From positions 186,001-250,000 of the forward strand of contig NZ_PYMC01000001.1 in assembly GCF_003026475.1 (NCBI RefSeq): 64,000 nucleotides of DNA. The letters run 5' to 3'. The position numbers and the translations under genes are program-made. Shown one piece after another: positions 1 through 9,020 of this stretch. This DNA comes from Photobacterium lipolyticum (GTDB lineage Bacteria; Pseudomonadota; Gammaproteobacteria; Enterobacterales; Vibrionaceae). A model generated the notes under the pieces. It was not told the origin of the DNA. It searched no databases and saw nothing but the letters and a program-made list of their open reading frames with translations. How positions within the stretch are numbered: the first letter of the stretch is position 1; each line of letters starts with the position of its first letter.

Positions 1-672
1 TTTAAACCTAAGGAGTTTTCCGGCATCGGTAATATTAGTCAGGATCAGTTGCTTATCGACATCGGAACCGGTATTAAATATCCCTTCCACCTGAAAATTG
101 CGTTGGCTGGGAATCCGCCCTAATGGCGTATACTGACTGGCACTGGTTACCATCAGGCGAACCTTGTCACCGACCTTGACACCCAGTTGAACAGCTAATG
201 CCTGACCGATCACGACCCGGTAGCTGCCTGGTGTCAGGTTCTCTAACTTACCCCGTGTCATATTAAATGCGACGGGCTCATAAAATTCCGGGGCAATCCC
301 CATAAGGCTTCCGGCGGCTAATGATGAGGCACTTTGCAACACTGCCTCACCTCGGGTGATCGGGGTAACGCGTGTCACATGAGGCAGTTGTTCCAGTGAC
401 GGCGGAGGCGTACTCGAAATTATCATTCGGTGATCGGTTGGCGACTCAGTTTGAGAAACGGGTTGGGAGATCACTGCCTGCGGCAACACCCCCAAAATGC
501 GCTCCTTCAATTGTTGTTCGAAACCATTCATGACAGACAGTACGGTTACCAGCGCTAATACGCCAATAGTAATGCCTGCCGTTGACATATAAGAGACAAA
601 ACGGCTGAAACGGTCACCGGAACGACCTCGCAGATAACGCAGACCGATAAAAAAAGATACTGGATGAAACAT
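1..672 (-). CDS. lolC: LolC, lipoprotein-releasing ABC transporter permease (3' end cut by window)
   Basis: Inner-membrane permease of the LolCDE complex, which extracts mature lipoproteins from the inner membrane and passes them to LolA. The reading frame is open from an ATG at 672 through base 1 (224 codons seen; the family has about 400), so the C-terminal membrane segments lie outside the window. The N-terminus reads MFHPVSFFIGLRYLRGRSGD and is followed by a hydrophobic segment (about residues 25-48, ending VLSVMNGFE), the typical LolC/E amphipathic start plus first membrane helix, and then the large periplasmic domain. It is transcribed away from the PilZ-like gene at 859. LolC versus LolE cannot be separated with certainty from this part; LolC is preferred because it is the first gene of the divergent unit. 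Confidence 0.88.
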   Translation of the reverse strand, partial: MFHPVSFFIGLRYLRGRSGDRFSRFVSYMSTAGITIGVLALVTVLSVMNGFEQQLKERILGVLPQAVISQPVSQTESPTDHRMIISSTPPPSLEQLPHVTRVTPITRGEAVLQSASSLAAGSLMGIAPEFYEPVAFNMTRGKLENLTPGSYRVVIGQALAVQLGVKVGDKVRLMVTSASQYTPLGRIPSQRNFQVEGIFNTGSDVDKQLILTNITDAGKLLRFK

Positions 673-858
673 AGAATTGAGAAATCGTCCTTATGGGGAT
701 TAAAGCAAGAATACCTGTTGCAGGCAGTGATTACCATTCAGTGGCGCAAAAGTAATGCAAAAACAGTGAGTAAAATCTATACGGTCAGTTCCGTTTACTT
801 GCTCGAACGCGATACCTAAGTGATAATCGAATAATAGTTAATTAATTATGAGTGCGAC

Positions 859-1428
859 ATGAATCAGGATGAGTATTTTTCAGTCAATACCGGGCTAACC
901 ATCAATGTCGAGCCACTCGGCGGTGACGAACACTTGCCCGATGAGCTTGATTTTATTAAGGAAATCCCGCCTCTGTTTCGTGTCGCCAGTGAGTGCAGTG
1001 GCCTGGAAGAGAGCGCAGATCGATCTCTCGCGGGATTTGGCAAAGATGAGAGTAAAGCCTTATTAGCGTATCTCGCTGCACAAAACAGTAAAATCAACTT
1101 GTTACTCTCTTTTGTGTTATCTCAACAGGATGATCCTGCTATTCGGTATACCACCGAAACTTTTGGAGCCAGTAAACTCACCTACCTCTCAGGTACGCCT
1201 TTTATTGTCGGCAACTCTGTTCGCGTTAAGCTATTTTTAGACCATCCTCCCGCAGCCATCTACTGCTATGCCGAGGTGAGCAACTGTGAAGCCAAAGATG
1301 ACAAATTTGAAGTGACGCTGCGCTATAATCGGTTACAGGAAGAAGATCGGGATCTGCTGATCCGTGCTGCACTGAATATTCAACAAAAACTTCTGCGCCA
1401 ACGCGCCCAACAGCGAACAGATGCATAA
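859..1428 (+). CDS. PilZ-like domain protein upstream of mfd
   Basis: A 189-residue soluble protein of the type found just upstream of mfd in Vibrionaceae (as I recall, PlzB in V. cholerae). The second half (about residues 95-175) has the short-strand pattern of a PilZ beta barrel, with FGASKLTYLSGTPF in the place of the usual (D/N)xSxxG motif. No RxxxR arginine pair that would clamp cyclic di-GMP is visible before it, so nucleotide binding is doubtful. The first half is acidic and may act in partner contact. The ATG at 859 is the first usable start, and the gene ends 9 bp before mfd, which suggests cotranscription. Family assignment rests on context and motif pattern. Confidence 0.62.
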   Translation: MNQDEYFSVNTGLTINVEPLGGDEHLPDELDFIKEIPPLFRVASECSGLEESADRSLAGFGKDESKALLAYLAAQNSKINLLLSFVLSQQDDPAIRYTTETFGASKLTYLSGTPFIVGNSVRVKLFLDHPPAAIYCYAEVSNCEAKDDKFEVTLRYNRLQEEDRDLLIRAALNIQQKLLRQRAQQRTDA

Positions 1429-1437
1429 TTAAGTCTC

Positions 1438-4400
1438 ATGAAATCATTATCTATACTCTCTCTTCCCTTACCGAGTAAAAAAGGGGATAACCGTTTCATT
1501 GGTAACTTATCAGGCGCCGCCCTGGCCCTGTCTGTCGCGGAACTGGCGCATACACACCAGGGCCCGGTACTGGTTGTTGTTCCTGACACTCAAACCGCAC
1601 TGCGTCTGCAACCAGAAGTCTGTCAGTTTACCGATGTTGAAGTGAGTGTGTTCCCCGATTGGGAAACCTTGCCGTACGATAATTTTTCACCGCATCAGGA
1701 TATTATTTCTGACCGTTTGGCGCGTCTTTATAAGCTACCTACTCAGGAAACGGGCATTATTCTGGTTCCTATCAGTACCTTATTGCAGCGCTTAACGCCG
1801 CGTGAATTTATTCACCAGCATGCCTTAATGGTCAGCAATGGTGATCGCCTGTCCCTCGATAAACTTCGCCTACAACTTGAAGCATCCGGCTACCGTCACG
1901 TCGATCAAGTGATGGAGCACGGTGAATACGCGAGCCGGGGCTCATTACTCGACCTGTTTCCAATGGGCAGCAATCACCCCTACCGGATCGACTTTTTTGA
2001 TGATGAAGTCGATTCTATTCGTCAGTTTGATCCGGAAAACCAGCGTTCAATTGGTGAAATCGACAATATCAACCTGCTGCCTGCACATGAATTTCCAACC
2101 AATGACATTGCCGTCGAGAGCTTCCGTATGCGCTGGCGTGAACGCTTTGAGGCGCGACGTGAGCCCGAGTCGATTTATCAGCAAGTCAGTAAACGTACCT
2201 GGCCGGCGGGTATCGAATACTGGCAGCCACTGTTTTTTGACCAGACAGAGACCCTGTTTGATTACCTGCCGGAGCCCACGCTGCTAGTCACGTTAGGCGA
2301 TCTGGAAACCTCGGTTGATCATTTCCTCGCGGATGCAGAATACCGCTATGATCAGCGCTGCGTTGATCCGCTACGTCCACTATTAGCACCCCGTGAATTG
2401 TGGTTGACCAAAGATGAAATGTTCATCGGCTTTAAAGGGTTGCCTCAAGTTCGTATTCGCCAGGACAAAGAACCGGAAAAGGCTGGTCGTTATAACCCGA
2501 GCCTGAAACCCGTTCCCGCACTTACCATCAACCACCAGCTGAAAGAGCCTCTGGCAGAGCTGCGCCGCTTCTCTGAGCAGTTTGATGGCAAAATTATTTT
2601 CTCGGTCGCATCTGAAGGCCGCCGCGAAGCCTTACTCGATCTGCTGACGCGCATTAAGCTGCGTCCAATGGTATGCACCAGCCTGGAAGATGCCATTAAC
2701 GCACAATCCAAGTTTACCTTAGTGATCGGTGCGGCAGAACAAGGCTTCATTCTTGAAACACCGTCGCTGGCCTTTATCTGCGAAAGCGATCTGCTAGGCG
2801 AACGGGTAATCCAGCGCCGACGCCGGGAAGAGAAGAAGAGCGTCAATGCCGATATTATTATTCGCAATTTGGCAGAATTGCAGATCGGCCAGCCCGTCGT
2901 GCATATTAATCATGGTATTGGTCGTTATCAGGGCTTACAGACACTGGAAGCGGGCGGCATAAAAACTGAGTATGTCACTCTTGAATACCAGGGTGGCGCC
3001 AAGCTCTATGTACCTGTTGCATCGCTGCATTTGATCAGCCGATACTCTGGTGGCGCTGATGACAATGCACCGATCCATAAACTAGGCGGTGAAGCCTGGG
3101 TCAAAGCGCGTAAGAAAGCGGCAGAAAAAGTACGTGATGTGGCAGCAGAACTATTAGATGTTTATGCCAAACGAGAACTGAAACCTGGCTTTAAGTTCAA
3201 GCTGAATCGTGAAAGCTATGCCGATTTCTGCACCGGTTTCCCATTTGAAGAAACCCATGATCAGGCCCTGGCGATCAACGCCGTACTGTCAGATATGTGT
3301 CAGGCTAAAGCGATGGATCGTCTGGTATGTGGTGATGTTGGTTTTGGTAAAACCGAAGTAGCCATGCGTGCGGCATTTGTTGCAATCGACAACAACAAGC
3401 AAGTGACCGTGTTAGTTCCAACCACTCTGCTGGCCCAGCAACATTTTGAAAATTTCCGCGACCGTTTTGCCAATACACCGGTTCGTGTCGAAGTACTTTC
3501 GCGTTTCAAAACAGCAAAAGAGCAGAAGCAAATTCTGGCTGATGTGGCTGAAGGCAAAATCGACATCCTGATCGGTACCCATAAGCTGCTGAATGCATCA
3601 GTCAACTATTACGATCTGGGCCTGTTAGTCGTCGATGAAGAGCACCGTTTTGGGGTCCGCCAGAAGGAGAAAATCAAGGCCATTCGTGCCGATATCGATA
3701 TTCTGACCTTAACAGCAACCCCGATCCCTCGTACCCTGAATATGGCAATGAGCGGCATGCGAGATTTATCGATCATCGCAACGCCACCAGCGCGTCGTTT
3801 AGCCATTAAAACCTTTGTCAGAGAAACTGAAGAAGCTATTGTGCGTGAAGCGGTACTGCGTGAAATCATGCGTGGCGGTCAGGTTTATTTCCTTCACAAC
3901 GAAGTCGATACGATAGAAAAAACCGCTGAAGAGCTGGCAAAGCTCATTCCCGAAGCGCGAGTGACCTTAGCCCACGGCCAGATGCGCGAACGCGAACTGG
4001 AAAAGATCATGGGAGACTTCTACCATCAGCGTTTCAACGTCCTCGTGTGCACCACTATCATAGAAACCGGTATCGATGTTCCGACGGCCAATACCATCAT
4101 TATCAACCGCGCTGATCACCTTGGCCTAGCACAGCTACACCAGCTTCGAGGACGTGTTGGCCGTTCGCACCATCAGGCTTACGCCTACTTGCTGACACCG
4201 CACCCGAAACGGATGACCAAGGATGCGGTGAAACGACTGGAAGCCATTGCCTCGCTGGAAGAGCTAGGGGCAGGCTTTACTCTTGCCACCCACGACCTTG
4301 AAATTCGTGGTGCCGGAGAATTGTTAGGGGATGAACAAAGCGGCCAGATCCAATCAGTCGGCTTTACCCTGTTCATGGAAATGCTGGAACAGGCTGTCGA

Positions 4401-4893
4401 AGCTCTCAAAGAAGGTAAAGAGCCCTCTCTGGATGATCTACTGCGCGAGCAGACAGAAGTCGAACTGCGATTACCGGCATTGTTACCAGATGACTATATC
4501 CCGGACATCAACACCCGTTTATCACTTTATAAGCGTATTGCCAGTGCCAATAACGAAAACGGCTTAAATGAGCTGAAAGTCGAGCTGATTGACCGCTTTG
4601 GTTTACTACCGGATGCAACTACCAACCTGCTCACTATTAATAAGATCAAGCTGAAAGCGGCAGGAATTGGTGTTCGCCGCATTGAAGCCGGTGAAAAAGG
4701 CGGCTACTTTGAATTTAGCCAAAATGCCTCAATCAATCCGGGGTTCTTAGTCAATATGTTACAATCACAGCCACAGTATTATCGCATGGAAGGCCCGACT
4801 AAACTCAAGGTCATGGCGCCTATGGCTGATCGTAAAGACAGAATTAAATTTGTTGACGGACTTTTAACAAAGCTGGCAGAAAACACTTTATAA
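1438..4893 (+). CDS. mfd: Transcription-repair coupling factor Mfd
   Basis: DNA translocase of 1151 residues (family about 1150) that removes RNA polymerase stalled at DNA lesions and recruits UvrA. Visible parts in order: N-terminal UvrB-like module (about 1-340, with FPDWETLPYDNFSPH); the RNA-polymerase-interaction domain around residues 480-545 (HINHGIGRYQGLQ); Walker A GDVGFGKTE near residue 632; the DEEH box near 733; helicase motifs including LTATPIPRTL and QLRGRVGRS; and the C-terminal TRCF domain. All motor motifs are intact. It starts 9 bp after the PilZ-like gene with a poor ribosome binding site. An inverted repeat (4910-4935) lies just downstream, before csiV. Confidence 0.97.
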   Translation: MKSLSILSLPLPSKKGDNRFIGNLSGAALALSVAELAHTHQGPVLVVVPDTQTALRLQPEVCQFTDVEVSVFPDWETLPYDNFSPHQDIISDRLARLYKLPTQETGIILVPISTLLQRLTPREFIHQHALMVSNGDRLSLDKLRLQLEASGYRHVDQVMEHGEYASRGSLLDLFPMGSNHPYRIDFFDDEVDSIRQFDPENQRSIGEIDNINLLPAHEFPTNDIAVESFRMRWRERFEARREPESIYQQVSKRTWPAGIEYWQPLFFDQTETLFDYLPEPTLLVTLGDLETSVDHFLADAEYRYDQRCVDPLRPLLAPRELWLTKDEMFIGFKGLPQVRIRQDKEPEKAGRYNPSLKPVPALTINHQLKEPLAELRRFSEQFDGKIIFSVASEGRREALLDLLTRIKLRPMVCTSLEDAINAQSKFTLVIGAAEQGFILETPSLAFICESDLLGERVIQRRRREEKKSVNADIIIRNLAELQIGQPVVHINHGIGRYQGLQTLEAGGIKTEYVTLEYQGGAKLYVPVASLHLISRYSGGADDNAPIHKLGGEAWVKARKKAAEKVRDVAAELLDVYAKRELKPGFKFKLNRESYADFCTGFPFEETHDQALAINAVLSDMCQAKAMDRLVCGDVGFGKTEVAMRAAFVAIDNNKQVTVLVPTTLLAQQHFENFRDRFANTPVRVEVLSRFKTAKEQKQILADVAEGKIDILIGTHKLLNASVNYYDLGLLVVDEEHRFGVRQKEKIKAIRADIDILTLTATPIPRTLNMAMSGMRDLSIIATPPARRLAIKTFVRETEEAIVREAVLREIMRGGQVYFLHNEVDTIEKTAEELAKLIPEARVTLAHGQMRERELEKIMGDFYHQRFNVLVCTTIIETGIDVPTANTIIINRADHLGLAQLHQLRGRVGRSHHQAYAYLLTPHPKRMTKDAVKRLEAIASLEELGAGFTLATHDLEIRGAGELLGDEQSGQIQSVGFTLFMEMLEQAVEALKEGKEPSLDDLLREQTEVELRLPALLPDDYIPDINTRLSLYKRIASANNENGLNELKVELIDRFGLLPDATTNLLTINKIKLKAAGIGVRRIEAGEKGGYFEFSQNASINPGFLVNMLQSQPQYYRMEGPTKLKVMAPMADRKDRIKFVDGLLTKLAENTL

Positions 4894-4909
4894 TCAATAC
4901 CAATTGCAT

Positions 4910-4935
4910 TAAGTAACCAGAGCTTTGGTTACTTA
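4910..4935. repeat. Perfect inverted repeat between mfd and csiV
   Basis: TAAGTAACCA at 4910-4919 and TGGTTACTTA at 4926-4935 form a 10-bp perfect stem with a 6-base loop. It lies 17 bp after the mfd stop and about 40 bp before the csiV start. No T-run follows, so it is not a typical intrinsic terminator. It may be an RNA-stability hairpin or an operator. Confidence 0.6.
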
Positions 4936-4976
4936 ATCCCAGATTGCTATATTGCACAACAGTGCGGAGTCTTATC

Positions 4977-5825
4977 TTGAAAAAACTGGTTTATATACTG
5001 CTTTTAGCCGTGAGCTGGCCGACATTTGCAGCAAGACAGTTCGATGTGGAAATCATTCTGTTTAAGCGTAATATCAATCCGGATCAAGTCAGTGAATCCT
5101 GGCCGGATCAGCTAAAACCTCTTGATATGCGCGGAACGATGACGTTTGGCAATACCGACAGTCTGGCCGCCAAGGGGGTTACCCCGCTTTCACCGGACCA
5201 GTATCAGCTGACGAATCAGTATCAAAAACTGCAGAATCACGCGGGCTTTACCCCGCTGGCACATGTGGCATGGCGCCAGGGCGATGAGGGGAAAGGGGCC
5301 GCACCTAAGTTCCACCTGGTTTCAGGCAAAGATTTTTCTGACCGTTATTTAGCTGACGGTACATCGAAAGCTGAATTACGCCGCCGTCAGTTATCAGCGC
5401 CAGACAGTACTCATGATCCTGAACTGGGATCTGATATTACCATCACAATCGGTCAGGAGGGGGCGGATACTGATTTAGCCACCGATGCTGCCGACAGTGA
5501 AGCGCCACTGTATCAGCTGGATGGTAGCATTCAGGTCTATGTCCAGCATTACCTCTTTGCTGATGTAAACCTTGATCTGCGTGAGCCCGGTCGCCGTGAA
5601 GTGATCGTAGGGACTGAACCACTTGAAAGCGATAGTATCGAAACTGAAACAGAGACTAACGTGCAGGTTGGCCACCTGCAGGAAGTGAAGAAAAAAGTTG
5701 AAGTGGAAGAGTTTCTTAAATCTTACCGCTTATCTCAGCAACAGCGTATGCGCAGCGGTGAAACCCACTATCTGGATCACCCTCTGATGGGGATGATCAT
5801 CCAGGTACGTCGTGTCGGCGAATAG
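4977..5825 (+). CDS. csiV: CsiV-family periplasmic peptidoglycan-binding protein
   Basis: About 282 residues. I place the start at the TTG at 4977, which has GCGGAG 8 bases upstream and gives a clear signal peptide (MKKLVYILLLAVSWPTFAA, cleavage near residue 20). An upstream in-frame TTG at 4944 would put extra residues before the signal and is less likely. The mature protein begins RQFDVEIILFKRN and ends with the conserved HYLDHPLMGMIIQVRRV segment typical of CsiV. In V. cholerae CsiV binds peptidoglycan and supports PBP1A-LpoA cell-wall synthesis. The location directly after mfd is the usual Vibrionaceae arrangement. A strong terminator follows at 5844. The middle (about residues 140-190) is acidic and low-complexity. 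Confidence 0.82.
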   Translation: MKKLVYILLLAVSWPTFAARQFDVEIILFKRNINPDQVSESWPDQLKPLDMRGTMTFGNTDSLAAKGVTPLSPDQYQLTNQYQKLQNHAGFTPLAHVAWRQGDEGKGAAPKFHLVSGKDFSDRYLADGTSKAELRRRQLSAPDSTHDPELGSDITITIGQEGADTDLATDAADSEAPLYQLDGSIQVYVQHYLFADVNLDLREPGRREVIVGTEPLESDSIETETETNVQVGHLQEVKKKVEVEEFLKSYRLSQQQRMRSGETHYLDHPLMGMIIQVRRVGE

Positions 5826-5843
5826 CGTTCCTACTGCTACTGG

Positions 5844-5870
5844 CCCTCGCAATTGCGAGGGTTTTTTTAT
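5844..5870 (+). terminator. Intrinsic terminator of csiV
   Basis: Perfect palindrome CCCTCGCAATTGCGAGGG (5844-5861) followed by seven T residues, 18 bp after the csiV stop. Confidence 0.9.
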
Positions 5871-6052
5871 TATAATTAACACTAACATTTGAGTTTCATT
5901 TCCAAGCCAGAATAAACAGAATGAAATAGCAGAATCGAAAGCGTGATTTCATTCCACATCTCAGATCAAATCTGTATTATCCCTTATCCTCAACAGCTCA
6001 CACATGCCAGCATGGTCACATTATTACTGAAGCCATAAAGAGGTAGTTAATA

Positions 6053-6253
6053 GTGTTGTTTAATAGAATATGCCCGGCTTGTGCTGCCTCTACACAGTTC
6101 ATTCAAATACACCGCACTTTTGTCGAAAAATTTATCACAAAAAAACATTGGTCAAAATATCAATGCTGTCATTGCCAATCAGAGGTCTTTGCTCATCGCT
6201 TTAAACTCGGAAAGATGGTGTTGCATCAAACTACCCTTGCTTCAACGAAATAG
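6053..6253 (+). CDS. Small zinc-ribbon-like protein
   Basis: A 66-residue basic protein. GTG at 6053 is taken as start because AAGAGG lies 9 bases upstream; a TTG follows immediately as an alternative. Two cysteine pairs, CPAC near the N-terminus and the CCHC cluster near residue 40, are spaced like a small zinc ribbon. The intervening HRTFVEKF...KKHWSKYQC resembles the short RRTFxxK...RHYQCxxC family of uncharacterised zinc-ribbon proteins. No partner gene is evident: it stands alone between the csiV terminator and a GNAT gene. Function unknown; nucleic-acid or protein binding is a guess. Confidence 0.5.
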   Translation: MLFNRICPACAASTQFIQIHRTFVEKFITKKHWSKYQCCHCQSEVFAHRFKLGKMVLHQTTLASTK

Positions 6254-6325
6254 AACTTTATTCACATTGTGAGATGTCTGTTTATTCAAATCACATAGAA
6301 AAACCGTTACTTTGCTCTAACCTGA

Positions 6326-6898
6326 ATGCGGATCTACTCTGAGCTTATGAAACTGGATTTCTCTCTAACGACTCCTCGCCTGATACTTAGGCCCTATAAA
6401 ACTGTCGATCTGCTGGAATATTTCGCAGCAGTTCAGGAATCCGCAGAGCAACTCTCTCCTTGGTTGGAATGGTGCTACCCGGACTACAACCAGCATGATG
6501 CCCATGAGTGGATCACATCCAGCAGGCTCAGCTGGCAGACAGATATAAGCTATGAGTTAGCCCTCTTCAGCCGCCATGACGATACCCTTATTGGCAGCGT
6601 AACGCTCAGTACCCTGTTTCCGATGTGTAATAGCGCTAACTTAGGGTATTGGATCCGCTCGTCTCACCATCAACAGGGACTCGCCAAGGAAGCGACGATA
6701 GCTGTCGCCAACTTTGCTTTTCAGGCGCTGGATCTGACGCGACTTGAGATTGTGACTCATACCGACAATATTGCTAGCCAGAATACCGCCCTCGCCTGCC
6801 ATGCAAAATTTGAATGCGAAGCAAGAAACCGTATATTTGCCCATGGCCAGGTATGCAATGGGCTGGTTTATTCTTTGATCCCGGAAGACCTATGCTAA
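6326..6898 (+). CDS. GNAT N-acetyltransferase, RimJ/RimL type
   Basis: A 190-residue acetyl-CoA dependent acyltransferase. LTTPRLILRPYK at the N-terminus is the signature opening of the RimJ/RimL-like branch. LGYWIRSSHHQQGLAKEAT carries the acetyl-CoA pyrophosphate loop (Q-x-x-G-L/x-A), and RLEIVTHTDNIASQNTALACHAKFECEA is the conserved asparagine/serine block. The start may be ATG 6326 or ATG 6347 (MKLDFSLTTPRL); the second fits family length slightly better, but neither has a strong ribosome binding site. The substrate cannot be predicted; ribosomal protein N-termini or small molecules are both known in the family. Confidence 0.8.
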   Translation: MRIYSELMKLDFSLTTPRLILRPYKTVDLLEYFAAVQESAEQLSPWLEWCYPDYNQHDAHEWITSSRLSWQTDISYELALFSRHDDTLIGSVTLSTLFPMCNSANLGYWIRSSHHQQGLAKEATIAVANFAFQALDLTRLEIVTHTDNIASQNTALACHAKFECEARNRIFAHGQVCNGLVYSLIPEDLC

Positions 6899-6936
6899 AG
6901 TAAATGTGTTTAATTTTTACTACTCAGGGACTTACC

Positions 6937-7410
6937 GTGTTTAAAATTATTGTCGCCGTTGCCATTATTGGCTTAGTCATTCTCTTCATGCAATACTCGA
7001 AAAACAATAATCAGGCCGCTGATGAAAACATCAAAATTGGTCAGCAATTTCTGGAAGATAATAAGCATACTGAAGGGGTCAAAACGACCGCATCAGGCCT
7101 GCAGTATTTAGTGTTACAGGAAGGTACAGGTACTGTGCATCCGAAAGCATCCGATAAAGTCACAGTGCATTACCACGGTACGCTGATTGACGGCACGGTT
7201 TTCGACAGCTCGGTAGAGCGAGGAGAGACTATTGCTTTCGGTCTGAACCAGGTGATTAAAGGCTGGACCGAGGGGCTGCAGCTCATGGTTGAAGGTGAAA
7301 AAACACGCTTGTTTATTCCGGCAGCGCTGGCGTATGGCAACCGGGCAACTGGCGGTATTCCACCAGGTTCAGTACTGATTTTTGATGTTGAGTTAATCGG
7401 CATTAATTAG
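6937..7410 (+). CDS. Membrane-anchored FKBP-type peptidyl-prolyl isomerase
   Basis: About 157 residues from GTG 6937, preferred because CAGGGA precedes it at proper distance; the longer frame from 6904 would add MCLIFTTQGLT before the membrane anchor. Residues 1-20 (VFKIIVAVAIIGLVILFMQY) form one hydrophobic segment, so the enzyme is anchored in the inner membrane with the catalytic domain outside. The FKBP fold follows from about residue 50: TASGLQYLVLQEGTG, VHYHGTLIDGTVFDSS, VIKGWTEGLQ, IPAALAYGNRATGGIPP and LIFDVELI are all canonical. It probably catalyses proline isomerisation in periplasmic proteins. Downstream are a heptamer array and a terminator shared with ndh. Confidence 0.88.
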   Translation: MFKIIVAVAIIGLVILFMQYSKNNNQAADENIKIGQQFLEDNKHTEGVKTTASGLQYLVLQEGTGTVHPKASDKVTVHYHGTLIDGTVFDSSVERGETIAFGLNQVIKGWTEGLQLMVEGEKTRLFIPAALAYGNRATGGIPPGSVLIFDVELIGIN

Positions 7411-7423
7411 TTAACCGACTAGT

Positions 7424-7463
7424 ATCGAGTATCGAGTATCGAGTATCGAGTATCGAGTATCGA
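7424..7463. repeat. Heptamer tandem repeat (ATCGAGT)n
   Basis: Five perfect ATCGAGT units plus a partial sixth, beginning 14 bp after the FKBP stop and ending just before the terminator. It is the reverse complement of the ACTCGAT array at 52385-52419. Confidence 0.95.
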
Positions 7464-7474
7464 TAAGTCTAAGT

Positions 7475-7505
7475 AAAAAACCGCCAAAGAAGGCGGTTTT
7501 TTTAT
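7475..7505. terminator. Bidirectional terminator between FKBP gene and ndh
   Basis: A-run, CCGCC (7481-7485), AAAGAA loop, GGCGG, T-run: works for the plus-strand FKBP gene and the minus-strand ndh. Confidence 0.9.
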
Positions 7506-7523
7506 TAAGCTTTTAAACCTGAA

Positions 7524-8813
7524 TTAGTGTAGTTTCAGGTTCGGACGTAATACACGGTTGATACGACCAACCAGCATCATCAAACCCGTTTTAAATACAC
7601 CATGCAACGCAACCAGGTGCATCCGGTACAGGGAAATGTAAACGATACGGGCAATCCGCCCCTCAACCATCATTGAACCTTTGGTCAAATTCCCCATCAG
7701 ACTGCCAACGGTAGAGAAACGACTCAGTGATACCAGAGACCCATGATCACTGTATACATAAGGCTTCTGATCGCGGTCCGTCATTTTCGCGACAATATTA
7801 GAGAAACAACGACTTGCCATTTGGTGAGCAGCCTGGGCGCGAGGTGGTACAAAACTTCCATCGTCCTGGGCACAACAGGCAAGATCGCCGATAACATAGA
7901 TGTCGTCGTCACGTGTTGTCTGCAACGTAGGCTTAACCACTAACTGGTTAATACGGTTGGTTTCCAGCCCAGCAATATCTTTAATAAAGTCAGGCGCTTT
8001 AATACCTGCAGCCCAAACCATTATTTGCGCGGCAATATGCTCGCCATCTTTGGTGGTCAGGCCGGTTTCATCGGCTTTTGTCACCATGGTCGCAGTACGG
8101 ACATTAACACCCAGCTTAGTCAGCTCGCTATGAGCGGCAGACGAGATACGTGGTGGCAATGCCGGGAGAATACGTTCACCCGCTTCAACCAGGTTCACAT
8201 TCAAGCGTGAGCTATCAAGATCACCGAAACCATAAGTACGCAACTCTTTGACAGCATTGTGCAATTCAGCCGACAATTCTACGCCTGTCGCGCCTGCGCC
8301 AACGATGGCTATATCAACCGTCTTCTGATCTTTATTAGCATGCAATTTCAGGAACTGGTTATTCATCTCGGTACGGAAACGATGAGCCTGCTCTGGGCTA
8401 TCCAGGAATATGCAGTGATCACAAACACCTGGTGTATTAAAATCATTTGACGTCGAACCAATCGCCATGACCAGAATATCGTATTCCAGCTCACGCTCTG
8501 GCATTAAGAGATCACCCTGCTCGTCATGAAGCGGGGCCAACTTAATTGTTTTATTCTCACGATCAATCTCTTGCAAACTCCCCATCTGAAACTCAAACGA
8601 GTGGTTTTTAGCATGGGCTCGATAGCTCAAAGCATCAACCCCGGCATCCATCGATCCGGTTGCGACTTCGTGTAAAAGCGGCTTCCACAGGTGGCTAGCT
8701 TTACGATCGACAAGCGTGACAGTTGCACGGCGTTTACGACCCAAGGTACGACCTAACTTTGTCGCAAGCTCAAGACCGCCCGCTCCGCCACCGACTACGA
8801 TAATTCGCGTCAT
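7524..8813 (-). CDS. ndh: Type II NADH dehydrogenase (NADH:quinone oxidoreductase)
   Basis: Single-subunit, non-proton-pumping NADH dehydrogenase of 429 residues, peripheral on the inner membrane. It oxidises NADH and reduces quinone using FAD. The N-terminal FAD-binding motif is [19 protein letters not shown] (residues 4-22) and the second dinucleotide (NADH) motif is [17 protein letters not shown] (about 170-186). [10 protein letters not shown] near residue 305 is the FAD ribityl contact. The C-terminal amphipathic part ([17 protein letters not shown]) is the membrane-association region typical of Ndh. A GAGGAAG ribosome binding site precedes ATG 8813. It is the last gene of the minus-strand envelope cluster, as in E. 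coli where ycfP precedes ndh. Confidence 0.96.
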   Translation of the reverse strand: MTRIIVVGGGAGGLELATKLGRTLGRKRRATVTLVDRKASHLWKPLLHEVATGSMDAGVDALSYRAHAKNHSFEFQMGSLQEIDRENKTIKLAPLHDEQGDLLMPERELEYDILVMAIGSTSNDFNTPGVCDHCIFLDSPEQAHRFRTEMNNQFLKLHANKDQKTVDIAIVGAGATGVELSAELHNAVKELRTYGFGDLDSSRLNVNLVEAGERILPALPPRISSAAHSELTKLGVNVRTATMVTKADETGLTTKDGEHIAAQIMVWAAGIKAPDFIKDIAGLETNRINQLVVKPTLQTTRDDDIYVIGDLACCAQDDGSFVPPRAQAAHQMASRCFSNIVAKMTDRDQKPYVYSDHGSLVSLSRFSTVGSLMGNLTKGSMMVEGRIARIVYISLYRMHLVALHGVFKTGLMMLVGRINRVLRPNLKLH

Positions 8814-8913
8814 GATAACTTCCTCTTATTTGTAATAATTTTCTATTGCTCAGGGCCTTATCTCGGTTCTTCATCCTTAAATTACAGATGATAATGCTCT
8901 GGCTGGCTGACTA

Positions 8914-9004
8914 ATACCAAACAGAACAATGCTCTGGCTGTGCGAGCCACACCAAAGTTCGCTGTTCAATTTGGTATCGATGCAGACGGATCGGCTCCGT
9001 CTGC
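8914..9004. repeat. Imperfect inverted-repeat segment plus hairpin between ndh and ycfP
   Basis: ATACCAAA (8914-8921) and TTTGGTAT (8970-8977) face each other across about 48 bp. AATGCTCTGGCTG occurs twice (8892-8904 and 8928-8940). Next to it, GCAGACGGA (8982-8990) and TCCGTCTGC (8996-9004) form a strong 9-bp stem with a 5-base loop. It looks like a small mobile-element relic or transcript-end structure downstream of ycfP. Confidence 0.5.
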
Positions 9005-9020
9005 GGAGGGTAGGAGGTCG

